From Nissolia schottii (lineage: Eukaryota; Streptophyta; Magnoliopsida; Fabales; Fabaceae): a stretch of 64,000 nt of DNA. The stretch is from assembly GCA_003254905.1 (NCBI GenBank), contig QANU01045372.1:194279-258278 (forward strand), in the 5' to 3' direction. Of this stretch, positions 37,001 through 49,948 are shown piece by piece; the stretch's first letter is position 1, and each line of letters opens with the position of its first letter. Under the pieces are notes generated by a model. It was not told the DNA's origin and ran no database searches. It saw only the letters and a list, made by a program, of their open reading frames with translations. Made by a program: the position numbers and the translations under genes.

Positions 37001-40000
37001 AATGTTATCTTGGGCCTATAAGATGCATCTCGGACTCAAGATTGAACCGTAACAGATACTAAGCAACTTCTACCGTGCAAGTCCAAGTTCTAGGAAATTT
37101 AAAGAGTACCTCAAGACTGCTCATTACACAAGTCTCTGATATGGTAGGGTTTAATGGGTAAAGTGGAAAGATCTAAACCAATAAACATAGTGAAAAACCA
37201 CAAAAATAGGTCAAACATCATATTTTAACTCATAAATCTTAAGATAAATAACATTTTCTCACTCAGCTGAAGCTCCAAGTACTTATAACTCCTATAGGTA
37301 GATAAGTAATAGTCTAATGAGTTGCTAAAGAAAAACGGTAACTATGTACATAACCACATATAGAATCCACACTTTAGAAACAATCGGCAATGATTTTTCA
37401 TGGCTTCAAAAATATAATTATTTTGGGTAACTAAGTACATATAGAATTAGGATATATAGCTTCAAATTCCAATAGATAAACTAGCATCTTAGTCAATTTT
37501 TCTTTTTTCAACCCTGAATTATAAAAATGCTAGCTCAATAAAAAAGCAAAGCAAGCATTCGGATCATAACATGGGAGAATTAGAAAAATCTAACTAATGG
37601 CAGAGCAACCGTGGCAAAGTGTGATGAGTGCCAAACATTGCCGTTACATGCATAAAGGAAATTTGTACTGCTGTTCTTATTCTGGTTTACACTTTTGAAA
37701 ACCATTGGCAAAGGTTGAATGGAATCATCAAAAAAATTAAAAATTAAAAAAATAATTGCACATCAAAATGACAAGATACCAGTTCACATTAGAAATTAGA
37801 ATATAATTCCCAGCATATTGTTCATCAACCAATGTTTATCCCTTGAAAAAAATTGGAATCTTAATGGTCCCAATAAATTCAGCCTTCTAAAGTACAAAGC
37901 TGTTTTTCAATGTCGGGAATACTACTCAATTATATTTTTCACTTCTTGGGTTTCTTGCATCATTTTTGTGACCAAAATATATACTATATACTATATGCTT
38001 AGGATAAGCTTTGGGACATGATATCTATCAACTTATTCATGTTTCACTTTTCCCTCATGGCATGAGATTTTGCTACTTTTGGTTGAAGCTTTGGAGAGGT
38101 AGTTCCCTTATATTTGGACCTGACATTCTAACTTAGCCTCCTCAGTTGGTCTTTGGAACCAGAAGAGTTGTAAGCATATACATGTAAAGTGATTGAATTT
38201 GATTTGAAGTTATCTGTTATGTTCTTGTGTAGATTGGCAACAATTGTATTGAGGTATTGCATGTGCTAATTTGTTAACATTATTATATGTAATGTTAGTA
38301 ATATTTTATGGCAGAGTATCTCTGATTTATTTGGTAGTTACTCTATTAGGAACTGATTTTGTTGCTTCAAATAGTCAAATTACAGATTACGATACTCTTT
38401 CTACATGACAATTTCTTATTAAGAGGCACAAACACCAACCCTAAAATTAGAGAGTTTTTATTATACAATTGAGTTTATTTCTCTTAACATGACATGGTTA
38501 GGTTAACAAAACATGTGAAAGAGGTTCGAATAAGTTAAATTGTAGACATCTAAAATAAAGAGACAATAAACGAGTTCTGATTGACTTAAAATATAGAAAT
38601 AGAAGTGATTTTTTTTAGTAAAAATCAAATATAAAATAAAATTCTTTAAGAAAAAACTATACTTAAGAATTTAAGTAAAAATAATAATTTTTTAAGTCAA
38701 TTTGAACGCACGCAGTAGACGAAATGATTCAAGTGATGAAAAATGGTAAGGAACATAAGCACACTTGCTGAAAGGAGTTTAGTTTCTATATCCCTGATAA
38801 GTCCTCACACGTCACATATACATCCAATATTCATCATATTTGAAAGCAAAAAGCACTCTGAACCATATAAACATTAGCAGCAAAAAGTTTGGATACTTCG
38901 TATGAACATCTTGCTTCTATCCTGTAGTGGATATTGTGTATCGGACTTTTCAAAAGGATTATGTTACTGAGCTGGTTTCTACATTCCCTATAAGAAGACT
39001 TCTTGAATGCTAACATGGTAATAAAATAGTACAAAATATTTATATTTTCTTACCATGAAAGCACATTAAAAAATTGCTCCCTATAAATGAAATGAGTTAG
39101 CCAATCAATCGAATATCTGACTGACTGAAATTCGAATGGTGAAGGAACCAAATGCTTATGGGCTCCAACTCATAACTTGTCTAAACAATGTAAGCACTAA
39201 GAACCACAAAAGTGGCTCAAGCCCTAAATAAGTAAAAAATTGAAATTCAAAAAATATGAAAAAGAAAGAATAGTTATGGTGAAGGAAGAAGACAGAACAT
39301 ATGGAAATTTTGGTGTCTCATAGCAGGATTTTCAGCAGTATTATTAACAATCACTAATTCCTTCTATTATTGGGTGCAAACTAATTATCTAATGATAAAT
39401 ATCTTAATTGTTGTGTTTATTATTAAGTGAAAAAAAAAATCCATACTATGATAACCACGTCACCCTAGAACTTATAGTAATAAAAGAGAAATTTTTAGAT
39501 AGACATAATTCTAATACTTTATAATTAAGTATATTCATAAAAAATGTGGGTTCTACTAATTTTATTTAAGATAGATGCATATGAGTGGCATCACCATTTT
39601 TTGTCCATGTGTCTAAGAATAAATTATTATAAGTGTGCCTATAAAAAGAATTATAATAAAATTGATTAAAAAATGGTTCTTTTCCTATTAATAGCTACAA
39701 GTAGGAAAAACAATGGGACGGGGCTGGGATAGTACCTCATCCTATATTCAATGAATGAAAATTTGTGGTTATTCTTATCACGTATCTGTATGGATATTTG
39801 TCTATATTTTCTTTATGGATACACTAGTATTCATGGATATCCATAGATATCATTTACCTCATTAAAAAAAATTAAAAAATTATTAAAAAAGTTCTTTCAT
39901 GGTTTTTTTATGAGGTAAAATTATTTTATGATTTAATATCTTTGAATTTAAGATGTAAACAAATAAACAGTAAAAAAAGAGTTAAATACGCTAAAATCTT

Positions 40001-40156
40001 AATCTATAAAAGTGATGGTGAAATTCATTAATGAAAATAAAAAAATTAGATTTTTATGAGATTAATTAGAATGGTATTTAAGAACACATTATGAAATTAT
40101 ATAGGTAATACCATATGGCCTAAGGTATCCTTGCAAGAAAATATACGAGTGCCTTG
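34009..40156. other. Long AT-rich intergenic stretch
   Basis: Short frames here are low complexity and none shows a domain. An (AC)n run sits near 34110-34128. No RNA gene was recognised by eye. Confidence 0.4.
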
Positions 40157-40164
40157 TATTCATT

Positions 40165-40458
40165 TAGGGTTGTCAAACGGGCTAGCTTAACCCGTTTAGG
40201 CCCGTCCCGGCTAGCTCGCAAACCTAAACGGACTTTTATTATTCTTGGGCCGGTTCTTATATATTTGTTCCGTCTATTTATGTGGATAAACAGGTTAGTC
40301 TACGAGTTATGTCTATATTAACACTAAACGGGCCAATTTGGCCCGTAGGTTAAACCGGTCAGGCTTAAATGGACTTTTGCTATTCGCGGATCAGATTTTA
40401 TACATTTGATCGGTCCATTTAACCAGGTAAACAGGTCGAACTTATTTTGACAACCCTA
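40165..40458. mobile_element. Non-autonomous hAT element (MITE)
   Basis: 294 bp with 13-bp TIRs TAGGGTTGTCAAA / TTTGACAACCCTA (one base shift at the right inner edge). Near-perfect 8-bp flanking duplications are tattcatt (40157-40164) and tatccatt (40459-40466). The interior is rich in GGCCCGT/ACGGGCC motifs. It is a different subfamily from the element at 3553-4207. Confidence 0.8.
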
Positions 40459-40466
40459 TATCCATT

Positions 40467-43400
40467 CAATGAGTGGGTGCTATAATTTAATTAAGGAAGA
40501 GAGAGAAAAATCCTCAAGAAAAGTCAAAATGCAACTCATTCATCAGCATTAAAAATTCGTGCGAGTCGTTTCACAAAAACTCTTTCGGTTCATTTATCAT
40601 TTTCCAAATGATATAGGTACCACTCTAAAAAATGTGATCACATTAGTCAAGTGAATTATAAGAAGTGCAGATATGAGACATGACACGGCACTGTACAGGA
40701 TGATGACACACTAATTTTAAAATTTAACTAGACATGGATATGAAATTTATATATATATATATATATATATAATTTAATATTCATAATAATATATTAATAT
40801 TTTTATTGATATCAACCTATTAATTTTTAATACTTTCTAAACACTTTTCAAAATATATGGAGCATTCTAAATAGTTTTAAGTGTCAATACTTAATAATTT
40901 TCTAAGAGTTCATATTTTTATAAATTGTTTAGTATTTAAAATATTTTTTTACTCGAACACGGATTAAAAACTTTTGGATATAGCTTGAACACGCTTAAAC
41001 ATGACTAATCCTAAACTTTTTTACTTAGATACGTGTGTCGTACAAGTATCTTCGTATGTTGTTGTCTGTGATGTGTTGGATATTGAGACACAATAGTCAC
41101 ACAAAATGTCCGTGCTTCCTATACCATATTAGTCAATTAACAAACACAAAATGCAGATATAAGAAAATTTAAACATCCAACACTTAAAAGCGTTTTGAAC
41201 ACAGCAATAAAAATTGATTTTCCATCGTTAATATTCCTATGTTGCTATGATTTTATTTATAGCCAATTATACTTAAACTCTTTTATTAAAAAAAATAAAA
41301 TATTCTTTAACCTCTAAGTGTTCTTATCCATTATTCAAATATTAAAGTTGAGCAGATTCTCTTATGTGAAAAAGCACACAGTCATGTGCATTACTTATTT
41401 TCTACTCCTTTCATTTTATATTAATTATCCATGTTTTATTTTTAGATTCATATTTGATTCAATGAATCTAAATGTAATTTATATCTAGATACATTAAGTT
41501 AGAGTACCTTTTTAAGGTAACTTAATTTAATGATGGACATGTACACAAGACAAAGTCATGTATAATTTTTTTTATGAGAAGGACTATATATTCCCCAAAT
41601 ATTTCTAAATTGGAGGATAATTATTTTAAAGATATAAAAAATAAAATCAATTCCAATCATATCAAAACATATGCACGAGCCAATTTTCTTAATAAAATAA
41701 TCACATGAAAAAAAATGAAAAAATAAATAAAAACTTCACACCTCCATAGCATTTGAGGGTTTAGGGTGTAGGGTTTTCAAATGGTACTTAATTAGTACTT
41801 TTCCTCAAATATCACTTTTTTCATTAAAAGAGACCAGACCATGTTATAAGAGGCTGAAGCTGAAGCTTTATCACTTTTGTGATGCATTTGAACTTGTCTG
41901 ATTGACCATCGCACCCACCAATTAGAATTATAATAGTACAAGTTTGAATAATCAAAATAGAAGGCCATCATTAATTTCAGCTTAGAAGAGCTAATCCAAA
42001 TAGAATCAGTCAAAGGTCTATGCAATGCAACACATCCCTATCCTACCTCTATTGAAACGACCTTGTATCGACTAATTTGTTGGATTAATAAACTATTGAT
42101 ACATTAGTAATAATAATAATTAATCGGTTTATTTATTTTAGGGAAATAAACTTAAGAATGTTTTATTCTTGAATTTATTTTAAGATATAAAAATTTATTC
42201 TCAAGAATAAATCATTATCAAGAAAGTTATATTCCTAAGTTTTTATACATGTTTATTTTCATCTCGAAAATCAAGAATATTTTACTCTCATGTCATGTGA
42301 CTGTGAATATTGTGCAAAAAGACTAATTTATTCTCAAATTTTTAAAAAAATAATAATAATATAATCTAACTTGTTATGATTGTTTTGATAATTATCATTC
42401 ATATTCTTAGGAATATGTATTGCCAATCAAACATGTTTATAATTTATTCCTAGAAATATAACAAAATATTTTTAGAAATTTTAATTGTGAAACAAACAAG
42501 TTTTGTGGGATACTTGGGAATGATATTAATGAATATTGTATTCATGAAAATGTTATTTTGGAAATATGATTTCAAAACTTGAAACAATCGGCACCATAGT
42601 ATCAAAAAAGTAATTAAGTAATTGATTAGTGCTATAAAATATTATTAGAATGTGAATGTCTTTATCTTAATAGATTAGATAGATATATGTTGATATTATA
42701 GATATGAGGTGATCTTAGCCTTAGGTTATAAATAAATATTTAGGAAGATCAATAGAATAAAGTTTTCTCTTCCTTCTCTTTTATCTCTATTCTCATATTA
42801 TTTCATAACACGTTATTTAAAAGTTTTTTAAAGATAATAATTCCTTTAATTTGTCATTATCAATAGAATAAAACATTGATAATCTTTGAGGTGAGAATAA
42901 TGACATTAATCTCTTCTATTTCTATTACTTCTCCTAATATGTATTTTTTTTGAACGTTGATAATTTATTAGTTGCATGATTAATTTTAGCGCATCAAATT
43001 TATATACAATTTCTTTTAAAAAAAATATTATGTTGTCAAAAAAACTTTTGTTAAAAACTTTGTCACAATGATGTGTTATGATTTTTAACCAGTAGATCAA
43101 TAAGTATTTTTTACTCTATTTACTCATCTAACCACTCTATTTAAATTTTTAAAAATTTCTAGCTATATTTTTAGCAATGTAATTATGGTCACGTAGCGTT
43201 ACAATTTTTTCAATGCCATAATACTTTAATCTCGTTCATTCGATGAAATTGATCACGTTTAAAATATTAACATTTTAGTGAACCGGAGGTTGCCAAGTGA
43301 TTTCTGTCAATTTCGAGTGGTATGTACATTTTTTTTGTCCTCATTGAGAAAAAGGTATTTATTCATCAAATCCTCTCAAAGAATAAATTAATAAAAAAAA

Positions 43401-43697
43401 GCCGTTAAAACACATATACAATAATTTTGTATTAAAAAATGCAAAATTTATATATTTTTAATGATTAACTGCCTAATTAACTTAAAACCTTTTAATTTTC
43501 TTAACCAATATTTTTAGGATATTAATTAACAAAATCCATAAAAAAAAAAAGAAAACAAAGTAATTATGAGATGAACAAAATAAGAAAAAAGCTAACCAGT
43601 GTCCTAAAAACATTTGTTAAACATCAAGGATGAAAGTGTTTTATTGAAAAATGTAAATTTTAAATCTCCAATACATTAAAATTTGTAAAAACTTAAA
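40467..43697. other. AT-rich intergenic region
   Basis: Contains an (AT)n run at about 40749-40770 and a 42100-42600 segment with repeated attcttaggaata-like words on both strands, possibly an old MITE. No gene is seen. Confidence 0.4.
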
Positions 43698-43698
43698 N

Positions 43699-44605
43699 CA
43701 GATGTGTCAATATTACGAACTCATCTTCATCCATATGTTAATCCAGTTCTTCTTCTGTGACGTGTCCTTGAGCCCTATTTATCGTCATCAAGTGGCGGTG
43801 GAATGTTAGTCATAGAAGGAAGAGTTACTTGAATTTGTTCCCTTAAAATTTGATCATACTCTTGTAATAAAGATAGGATATAGTTTCAGCTGATATTCGA
43901 AGCTTCTCCATGTTAAATGCTGAGTGAGGATCAATAGACCAAAGATGTTGTTCTGCAATGTCAACCTAACAAGTTGAAATACCAATAATTATCATCAATA
44001 ATACAAAATAAATTTTAAAAAAAATAATTGACATAGAACTTACCACAACTTCTAGAGTCGCCGAAGTACAGAAATCCAATGTCCATTTATTTTTTTTATA
44101 CCATTTCATGTACTCTGAACGTGCAATAAGAGACATAGGCAATGTCCTCTAGCTAACAATTCGCGTCCTACGATCATCCCAGTAGACAATATATTGTCTA
44201 TGCACATCCGACCAATATTGATTTATTTTTCCTTGTAAAGTGACATTATGTAAATGATTCGGATGATGTGGCTTCCCTGGTATAGTTTGATCCATACCAA
44301 ACTGATGCAAAAAACTATCAAATTGGTGCCACACAATGATGAGAAAACAATATCAAAGGGACCACTGCTCGCCTTATGTCTTCCACTGCCATGCAAAAAT
44401 TAGAAAGTTCTGCCAATATTTCTTCAGTGCATGGCTGCCATATGATAAGTGCCAAATTTACGCAATTTCAACTATTGAAAAGGCACCTGCCCGCTTAAGT
44501 TTAATGAATTATCTGATTAAATTCCCCACTTTTGTAGGATTTATAAAATATTCTAGAGATGGATACAAGCACATTGGAAAGATAAAGATCAAATAGAAGT
44601 CCCAC
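43699..44605 (-). repeat. Near-identical copy of 46208-47114 bounded by single Ns
   Basis: All 907 bp match 46208-47114 at a constant offset of 2509 with only about five visible substitutions (for example near 43757, 43790, 44071, 44210 and 44312). The match begins right after an N at 43698 and stops right before an N at 44606. It includes a PMD 3' exon and the first 163 bp of the nested LTR, so the copy postdates the LTR insertion. A misplaced contig or allelic fragment is the simplest reading. Confidence 0.85.
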
Positions 44606-45182
44606 NTGTTGAATCCATTGCTTTCCAAAGTATTGGTGGGTGGCAAATTGTTGATTTGTCTATGTAAATAGAGATACTTTGTGGAGATTGCATTGTAGTG
44701 TACCTCACATCCATTCCCCTTCTTCACCCTTTCCTTCCCAATCCGTTTTCTTTGACCCACTAGTTTAAAGGCCATCATCATTGCTTTTCTTTCTTTAGCC
44801 ATTACACCTCATATCATAGGGTCCACTCTTTTTTGGATCATTTAAGATTAATGGGCCATGAAATGTATGTAACTCGACCCACGATATTTTTCGCCTTATT
44901 GAAAGGCATTTTCTTCTTTTTACTTTTTGAAATTCTAGTAATTATGAAGTATACTATTTAATGATGAGTTTGAAACTAAAAATTAAATCAAAGAATAATC
45001 AAAGAATCTCTCTATCAATGTTTCTAGAGTTTTTTTTACTATTTTACCCCTATTAGTAAAACATATTACCAAAATGTTACTGTTTCAAAACATATTAATG
45101 CATCTGTTTCGAAAAGCATGACAGACAAGTCCTCATGACAATGTCACATATGACTTGCTAATCCGTTTGGTGAGTACAGCTA

Positions 45183-45310
45183 AAATTCGCCAACTGGTTT
45201 GGTGAATTTGGCTTAAAAATGTCAACTCATCTAGCGACTATGCATTGAATTCGCCAACGCGAAAAGCGATTATGCATTGAATTTGCCAACAGGTTTGGCG
45301 ATTTTGCATT
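45183..45310. repeat. Hairpin array in the MULE-PMD2 left end
   Basis: AAATTCGCCAA, CTGGT, TTGGTGAATTT (45183-45209); a second unit near 45246-45275 (GAATTCGCCAAC...GCGATTA); a third, AATTTGCCAA...TTGGCGATTT, at about 45280-45306. The spacer tgcattga recurs. Counterparts lie in the right end at 49660-49760. Confidence 0.75.
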
Positions 45311-46951
45311 GAAATCACCAATGCTTTTGTATTGATTTTCCATTAATTCATGCATTGAATTTGCCTTGTAGTGTTACTAGTTCTTACTTTGACATTGAAA
45401 AATGGTGGTATAAGGTCTGATTTTAAAAATCGATTTGGCTATAATTTTTTTTACTAATTTTTACTTGTTTTGGATAATAACTAAAGAAGTTTTTAGAATG
45501 CTCTATGTAGGGTAATGGAGATTGTGTTTTAAATCCCAAATTTTAAGATTTGAACAATTGTAAGGATAATTATTATATTAGAACCTTTTGTTCTTGATCA
45601 TTTGTGGAAGTGATTCAATTGATATGCCATTTATGATCACTAGAAGCAATAGATTTCACATGCCAAATGTTAGGGCTAGATGTTAAGTCATTGCATGTAA
45701 TTTATGGTTGTCATGTATGTGATATAACATTGAGGTTTCAAACAAGAACAAGAGTTGCACATTTATATAAAATCACATAATAAAAACACAATTTAAAAGC
45801 ACGTTACATAAAATTAAAATAACAGAATTAAAATCAACAAAGTCATTAGTAAAAATACAAATTAAATTAAAGCTAACAAAGTCACTAATGTTGAGTATCA
45901 AAGTGTGGTGATCTAGGATGAGGGTCAAACAGCCTAGGATGAAAATCAGATGACCTGCCAGCCTGTGATGGATAAGTATATAGGGGCAAGTAAGGGTACA
46001 ATGATGGTGGGTAAGAATGTGGTGGTGGTGGTGGTGGTGATGATTGGTAAGGGTATGGAGGATATGAATATCCATAATGATATGGTGGTGGATAGTAATT
46101 TGGTGGTGGAGGATAAGGAGCAATTGATGGGTGAGATGGTGGGATAACAATGTTAATACTAGTTGTGGTAGTAGCCTCATGCTGAGTAGTTTGGTGGCTT
46201 GAAGACTCAGATGTGTCAATATTACGAACTCATCTTCATCCATATGTTAATCCAGTTCTTCTTCTTTGACGTGTCCTTGAGCCCTATTTATCGTCATCAG
46301 GTGGCGGTGGAATGTTAGTCATAGAAGGAAGAGTTACTTGAATTTGTTCCCTTAAAATTTGATCATACTCTTGTAATAAAGATAGGATATAGTTTCAGCT
46401 GATATTCGAAGCTTCTCCATGTTAAATGCTGAGTGAGGATCAATAGACCAAAGATGTTGTTCTGCAATGTCAACCTAACAAGTTGAAATACCAATAATTA
46501 TCATCAATAATACAAAATAAATTTTAAAAAAAATAATTGACATAGAACTTACCACAACTTCTAGAGTCGCCGAAGTACAAAAATCCAATGTCCATTTATT
46601 TTTTTTATACCATTTCATGTACTCTGAACGTGCAATAAGAGACATAGGCAATGTCCTCTAGCTAACAATTCGCGTCCTACGATCATCCCAGTAGACAATA
46701 TATTGTCTATGCACATCCGGCCAATATTGATTTATTTTTCCTTGTAAAGTGACATTATGTAAATGATTCGGATGATGTGGCTTCCCTGGTATAGTTTGAT
46801 CCATACCAAACTGATGCAAAACACTATCAAATTGGTGCCACACAATGATGAGAAAACAATATCAAAGGGACCACTGCTCGCCTTATGTCTTCCACTGCCA
46901 TGCAAAAATTAGAAAGTTCTGCCAATATTTCTTCAGTGCATGGCTGCCATA

Positions 46952-48416
46952 TGATAAGTGCCAAATTTACGCAATTTCAACTATTGAAAAGGCACCTGCC
47001 CGCTTAAGTTTAATGAATTATCTGATTAAATTCCCCACTTTTGTAGGATTTATAAAATATTCTAGAGATGGATACAAGCACATTGGAAAGATAAAGATCA
47101 AATAGAAGTCCCACAGAGAAAGGAAACAAAAAGCAAAGGGGGCAAAAAGAAGCAAAAAAGCAAAAGCAGAAGCGCCACCGCTCAGCGGTGACAACTAGCC
47201 GCTCAGCGGCTCGAACAAAGAAACCGCTCAGCGGAAGGAACAAACCGCTCAGCGGGCCTTACTTCGAAGTGAAGAAACTTAGTCGCGAAGGAAGCTCTGC
47301 AGCCGCACCTACAGCCGCAATGCCACCCTGCTCTGACACCGCTCAGCGCACCGCACGCCGCTCAGCGGTTCTGACAGATAATGTCAGAGCAGAGCCATCA
47401 TTCAGAGGAACCGTGGCGGTGAAGAAAGCTCAAACCGCTGAGCGGTGCACCCGGGCCACTCAGCGGTGACCCCCAAATTTGGCCTATAAATAGAGGCCGA
47501 GGCTCACACTATGGAGGCAGCATTGAGAATTCAGAATTCGTTTCCTTTACATTTCACTTATATTTCAAACCTTAGTTTAGTTTAGCAACAAAGAGGAGGC
47601 TAGTGAAGGAGCCGGGAGAATCAAGGAAGCAAGGCGGACATCGTCATGATAGCGTGCGAACGTGTCATGGTAAGCGTCCATCGCCTTACCTCCGAGATAC
47701 TCTTGTAAGATGGATTTCTAAATCCTCTTGTTGTTGGGATGTTGACAACTGTTATAGCATGATTGTATCCATGTACTTTTGCATTAATGAATTTGTCATT
47801 TTCTATGATTTGCATGAATCGATTTTACACTTAATGATTGTTTTAGCTTAGCTACCTAAAGCATGATTTCAAACTGCATGGTTGCGCGTAAGAACGACAT
47901 CATAAGTTGGAACTAAATCAATTCATCTAATAAACCTAATTGCTAGAGATAGAGTTAGGGATATTAGTCACTTTTAACATCTAAAATAACGGTGGTGTAC
48001 TTTGTTAAGCTCGCGTGCGAGAGTGACAGCATAACAAAGGAAACCTGTGATCTTTTCATGCGCGAGAGCGATGAACAAGTTAAGAACTGATGGCGAGGAA
48101 TCAAAGAAATGATAGTTCTGATGTTTGAGTTATGAATGCATGAAACTATAATAGGATTCAAATCCCAACAAGCTTCTTGATCTGTCTCTGATTTGTTGCC
48201 TATTTATCTTTTCTGTTATTTATTTATTTATCTAAATATCAAACCATCAATCCTTCACTTTATTGTTTAAGTAACAAACTCAAGAACGGGTATTTTTGCA
48301 ACTCTCTGTGGATACGATTATACCCGACTGTACTGCAATTGGATTCCTTGTGAATCTGAAAGCTGTAAAGAAGGATATATTATTTTGAACGACGGGAGTG
48401 TTAAAAGCTTTCAACA
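46952..48416 (+). mobile_element. Solo LTR (Ty3/gypsy-like) with 5-bp target duplication
   Basis: 1465 bp starting TGATAAGTGCC and ending CTTTCAACA (TG...CA), flanked by a perfect 5-bp duplication ccata (46947-46951 and 48417-48421). It contains a TATA box TATAAATA (47485-47492), a palindrome array upstream of it, and a conserved CTGTGGATACGATTATACCC block near 48316. No coding domain is present, and the second LTR and interior are absent, so it is a solo LTR. It sits within the PMD gene. The superfamily assignment is inference from the 5-bp duplication and LTR style. Confidence 0.85.
47178..47466. repeat. CCGCTCAGCGG palindrome array in the LTR promoter region
   Basis: Exact CCGCTCAGCGG lies at 47178, 47199, 47224, 47245 and 47358. 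CCGCTGAGCGG is at 47435. One-base variants are at 47339 (CCGCTCAGCGC) and 47456 (CCACTCAGCGG). The array ends 19 bp before the TATA box, which is where U3 enhancers sit in an LTR. Confidence 0.92.
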
Positions 48417-49948
48417 CCATACAATCTAAGAAAAAGTGAACAAAGTTAGTCAAAATATGTATATCGAATAAGGAATAAAAAAATACAAATATTTAAAGAA
48501 TTACCTTATTTTTCTTCAAGTTATCGAAGAAATGACGATAATACTGAAGAAAGTGCAGTGGAGAATCTGATAAAATTTTATGGTAAATCATAAAATGCAT
48601 ATTGAATGTGCAATTAGATAAAATAAACACATAAATAATACTTACTTAAATCCCAATAGACAAAAATGTGCACGATTAAGTAGATAGTGATTCCAAGTCG
48701 CTTCGTTAGAGGGGTCAGCAAGTGAAGGGGCAAGACGAGGAAATCTATGCCAAACCCAATAGTGGAGAATAGTGCAAGGGCCTCCAATGTCAGACACATC
48801 ATAATCAATAGCCTTGCAAAGCTTCCTATCCATGTGTTTCAGGGTGTCATCTCTCTACTTGTGCTGTGATCAAATGGTAATGAACAATGTAATACCCCAT
48901 ATGGATAGCCCCTACAAAACTAGCCTGCTCTAAATATGGAATGATACAATTTGGAGGGTCTCGATGTTTTTCTAAGTGTTTCCCAACGTGTATAAGCCTA
49001 ATTCTTAATATCCGATCACGAGCCCCATTCCAAATATGTTGTGACACATGACAGTTTTGTAACTCAAGAACAAAAGAGTCCTCTGGCCCAGGGTTTACAT
49101 GACGAGCCATCTAATATGCTGTAATATTAAGCATATAAATTCAATATTGATCACTAAAATTATGGATAAAACACATTCTATGTCAAACATACAATGAACA
49201 CCAATACAAAATTATATTCTAACATTTAAAATTCATACCAATAGACATATTTAAACTAATTTGAACAATGAGAAATACTAAATTGCATATTAATTAACTA
49301 GTCACAAATTGAATAGTATACTACTCTATATATCAATTTATCATACATTGATTAGCAAACTAAGATAGACAATATTTATATAATCAATTTAAAGATTATA
49401 TTTAAAGAAATTTATGTAATTCACACATATTAGTTAAACTATAAATTTAAAGAAATATAATAACATTATAATAAATTAAAACATACAATTTGTCGTACAA
49501 ATTGGATAAGCTACTCTTTTATTCAACAATCCAAGAATTGAGAGAGAATTGAGATTCTAGAGAGAGAATGAGTTTGTAGAGAGAGAAGTGAAATTTAGAA
49601 AATGAGAATGAATGAAGTGGTTTGGGGTGCTGGGGTTAGGTTAAGGGGGCTAGAAGCAACTTCGCCAAACTGGTTGACGAATTCAACCCAAATTCACTAA
49701 ATCGGTAAGCGAATTCAATGCATAATTGCCTTCCACGTTGGCGAACTTAATCAAAAGTTGCCTAACGAGTTGGCATTTTCAAGCCAAATTAGCCTAACGG
49801 ATTGGTGAACCTTACGTGGCCTTGCCACGCAGACTCGCTCGCCATATTGGCCGAAACAAGTGCATTCATATAATGTGTTTTAAATCAAGGACATTTTAGT
49901 AATATGTTTTAGTAACATGGACAGTATAATAAAAAACTCATGTTTCTA

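Larger units (their letters stand above)
45885..49110 (-). pseudogene. PMD (MAIN-like) gene inside MULE-PMD2, internally deleted
   Basis: The 5' exon starts MARHVNPGPEDSFVLELQ (49110) and runs to LITAQVER. The usual WRPETHTF...VTLEDV core is missing, and text resumes at DIGGPCTILHYWVWHRF and RLAP (to about 48650). A short exon, SPLHFLQYYRHFFDNLKK, follows (about 48506-48567), interrupted downstream by the solo LTR. The 3' part reads HQFGMDQTIPGKPHHP and INQYWPDVHRQYIVYWDDR (46658-46843). The last exon encodes a Pro/Tyr-rich tail (PPPNYYPPPYHYGYSYPP and similar) ending in TAG at 45885-45887. Stops are present near 46230 and 46650. This is the PMD domain order with about 150 residues deleted. 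PMD proteins such as MAIN work in transcription and silencing control in host plants; this transposon copy is not functional. Confidence 0.78.
45027..49939. mobile_element. Mutator-like element carrying a PMD gene (MULE-PMD2)
   Basis: The termini GAGTTTTTT and AAAAAACTC start inverted repeats of about 300 bp. Shared words are agtaaaacatatta, aaaatgt, tgtttcg, aatccgt and ttggctt. A perfect 9-bp duplication, atgtttcta (45018-45026 and 49940-49948), flanks the element, as expected for Mutator. The inner parts of both ends contain hairpins with an AATTCGCCAA/TTGGCGAATT stem. Inside lies a PMD gene on the minus strand and a solo LTR. Without the LTR and its target duplication the element is about 3.4 kb. 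No transposase is seen. Confidence 0.85.

Noticed and set aside
45950-46147. Gly/Val/Met-rich frame on the plus strand
   Set aside because: Antisense of the Pro/Tyr-rich PMD tail (CCA-rich codons on the minus strand).
45773-46243. His/Leu-rich 156-codon frame on the minus strand
   Set aside because: Frame-shifted reading of the PMD tail; the real frame gives a Pro/Tyr-rich peptide ending at 45885.
47188-47469. 93-codon frame over the palindrome array
   Set aside because: Open only because of the GC-rich CCGCTCAGCGG array in the LTR promoter; no domain.
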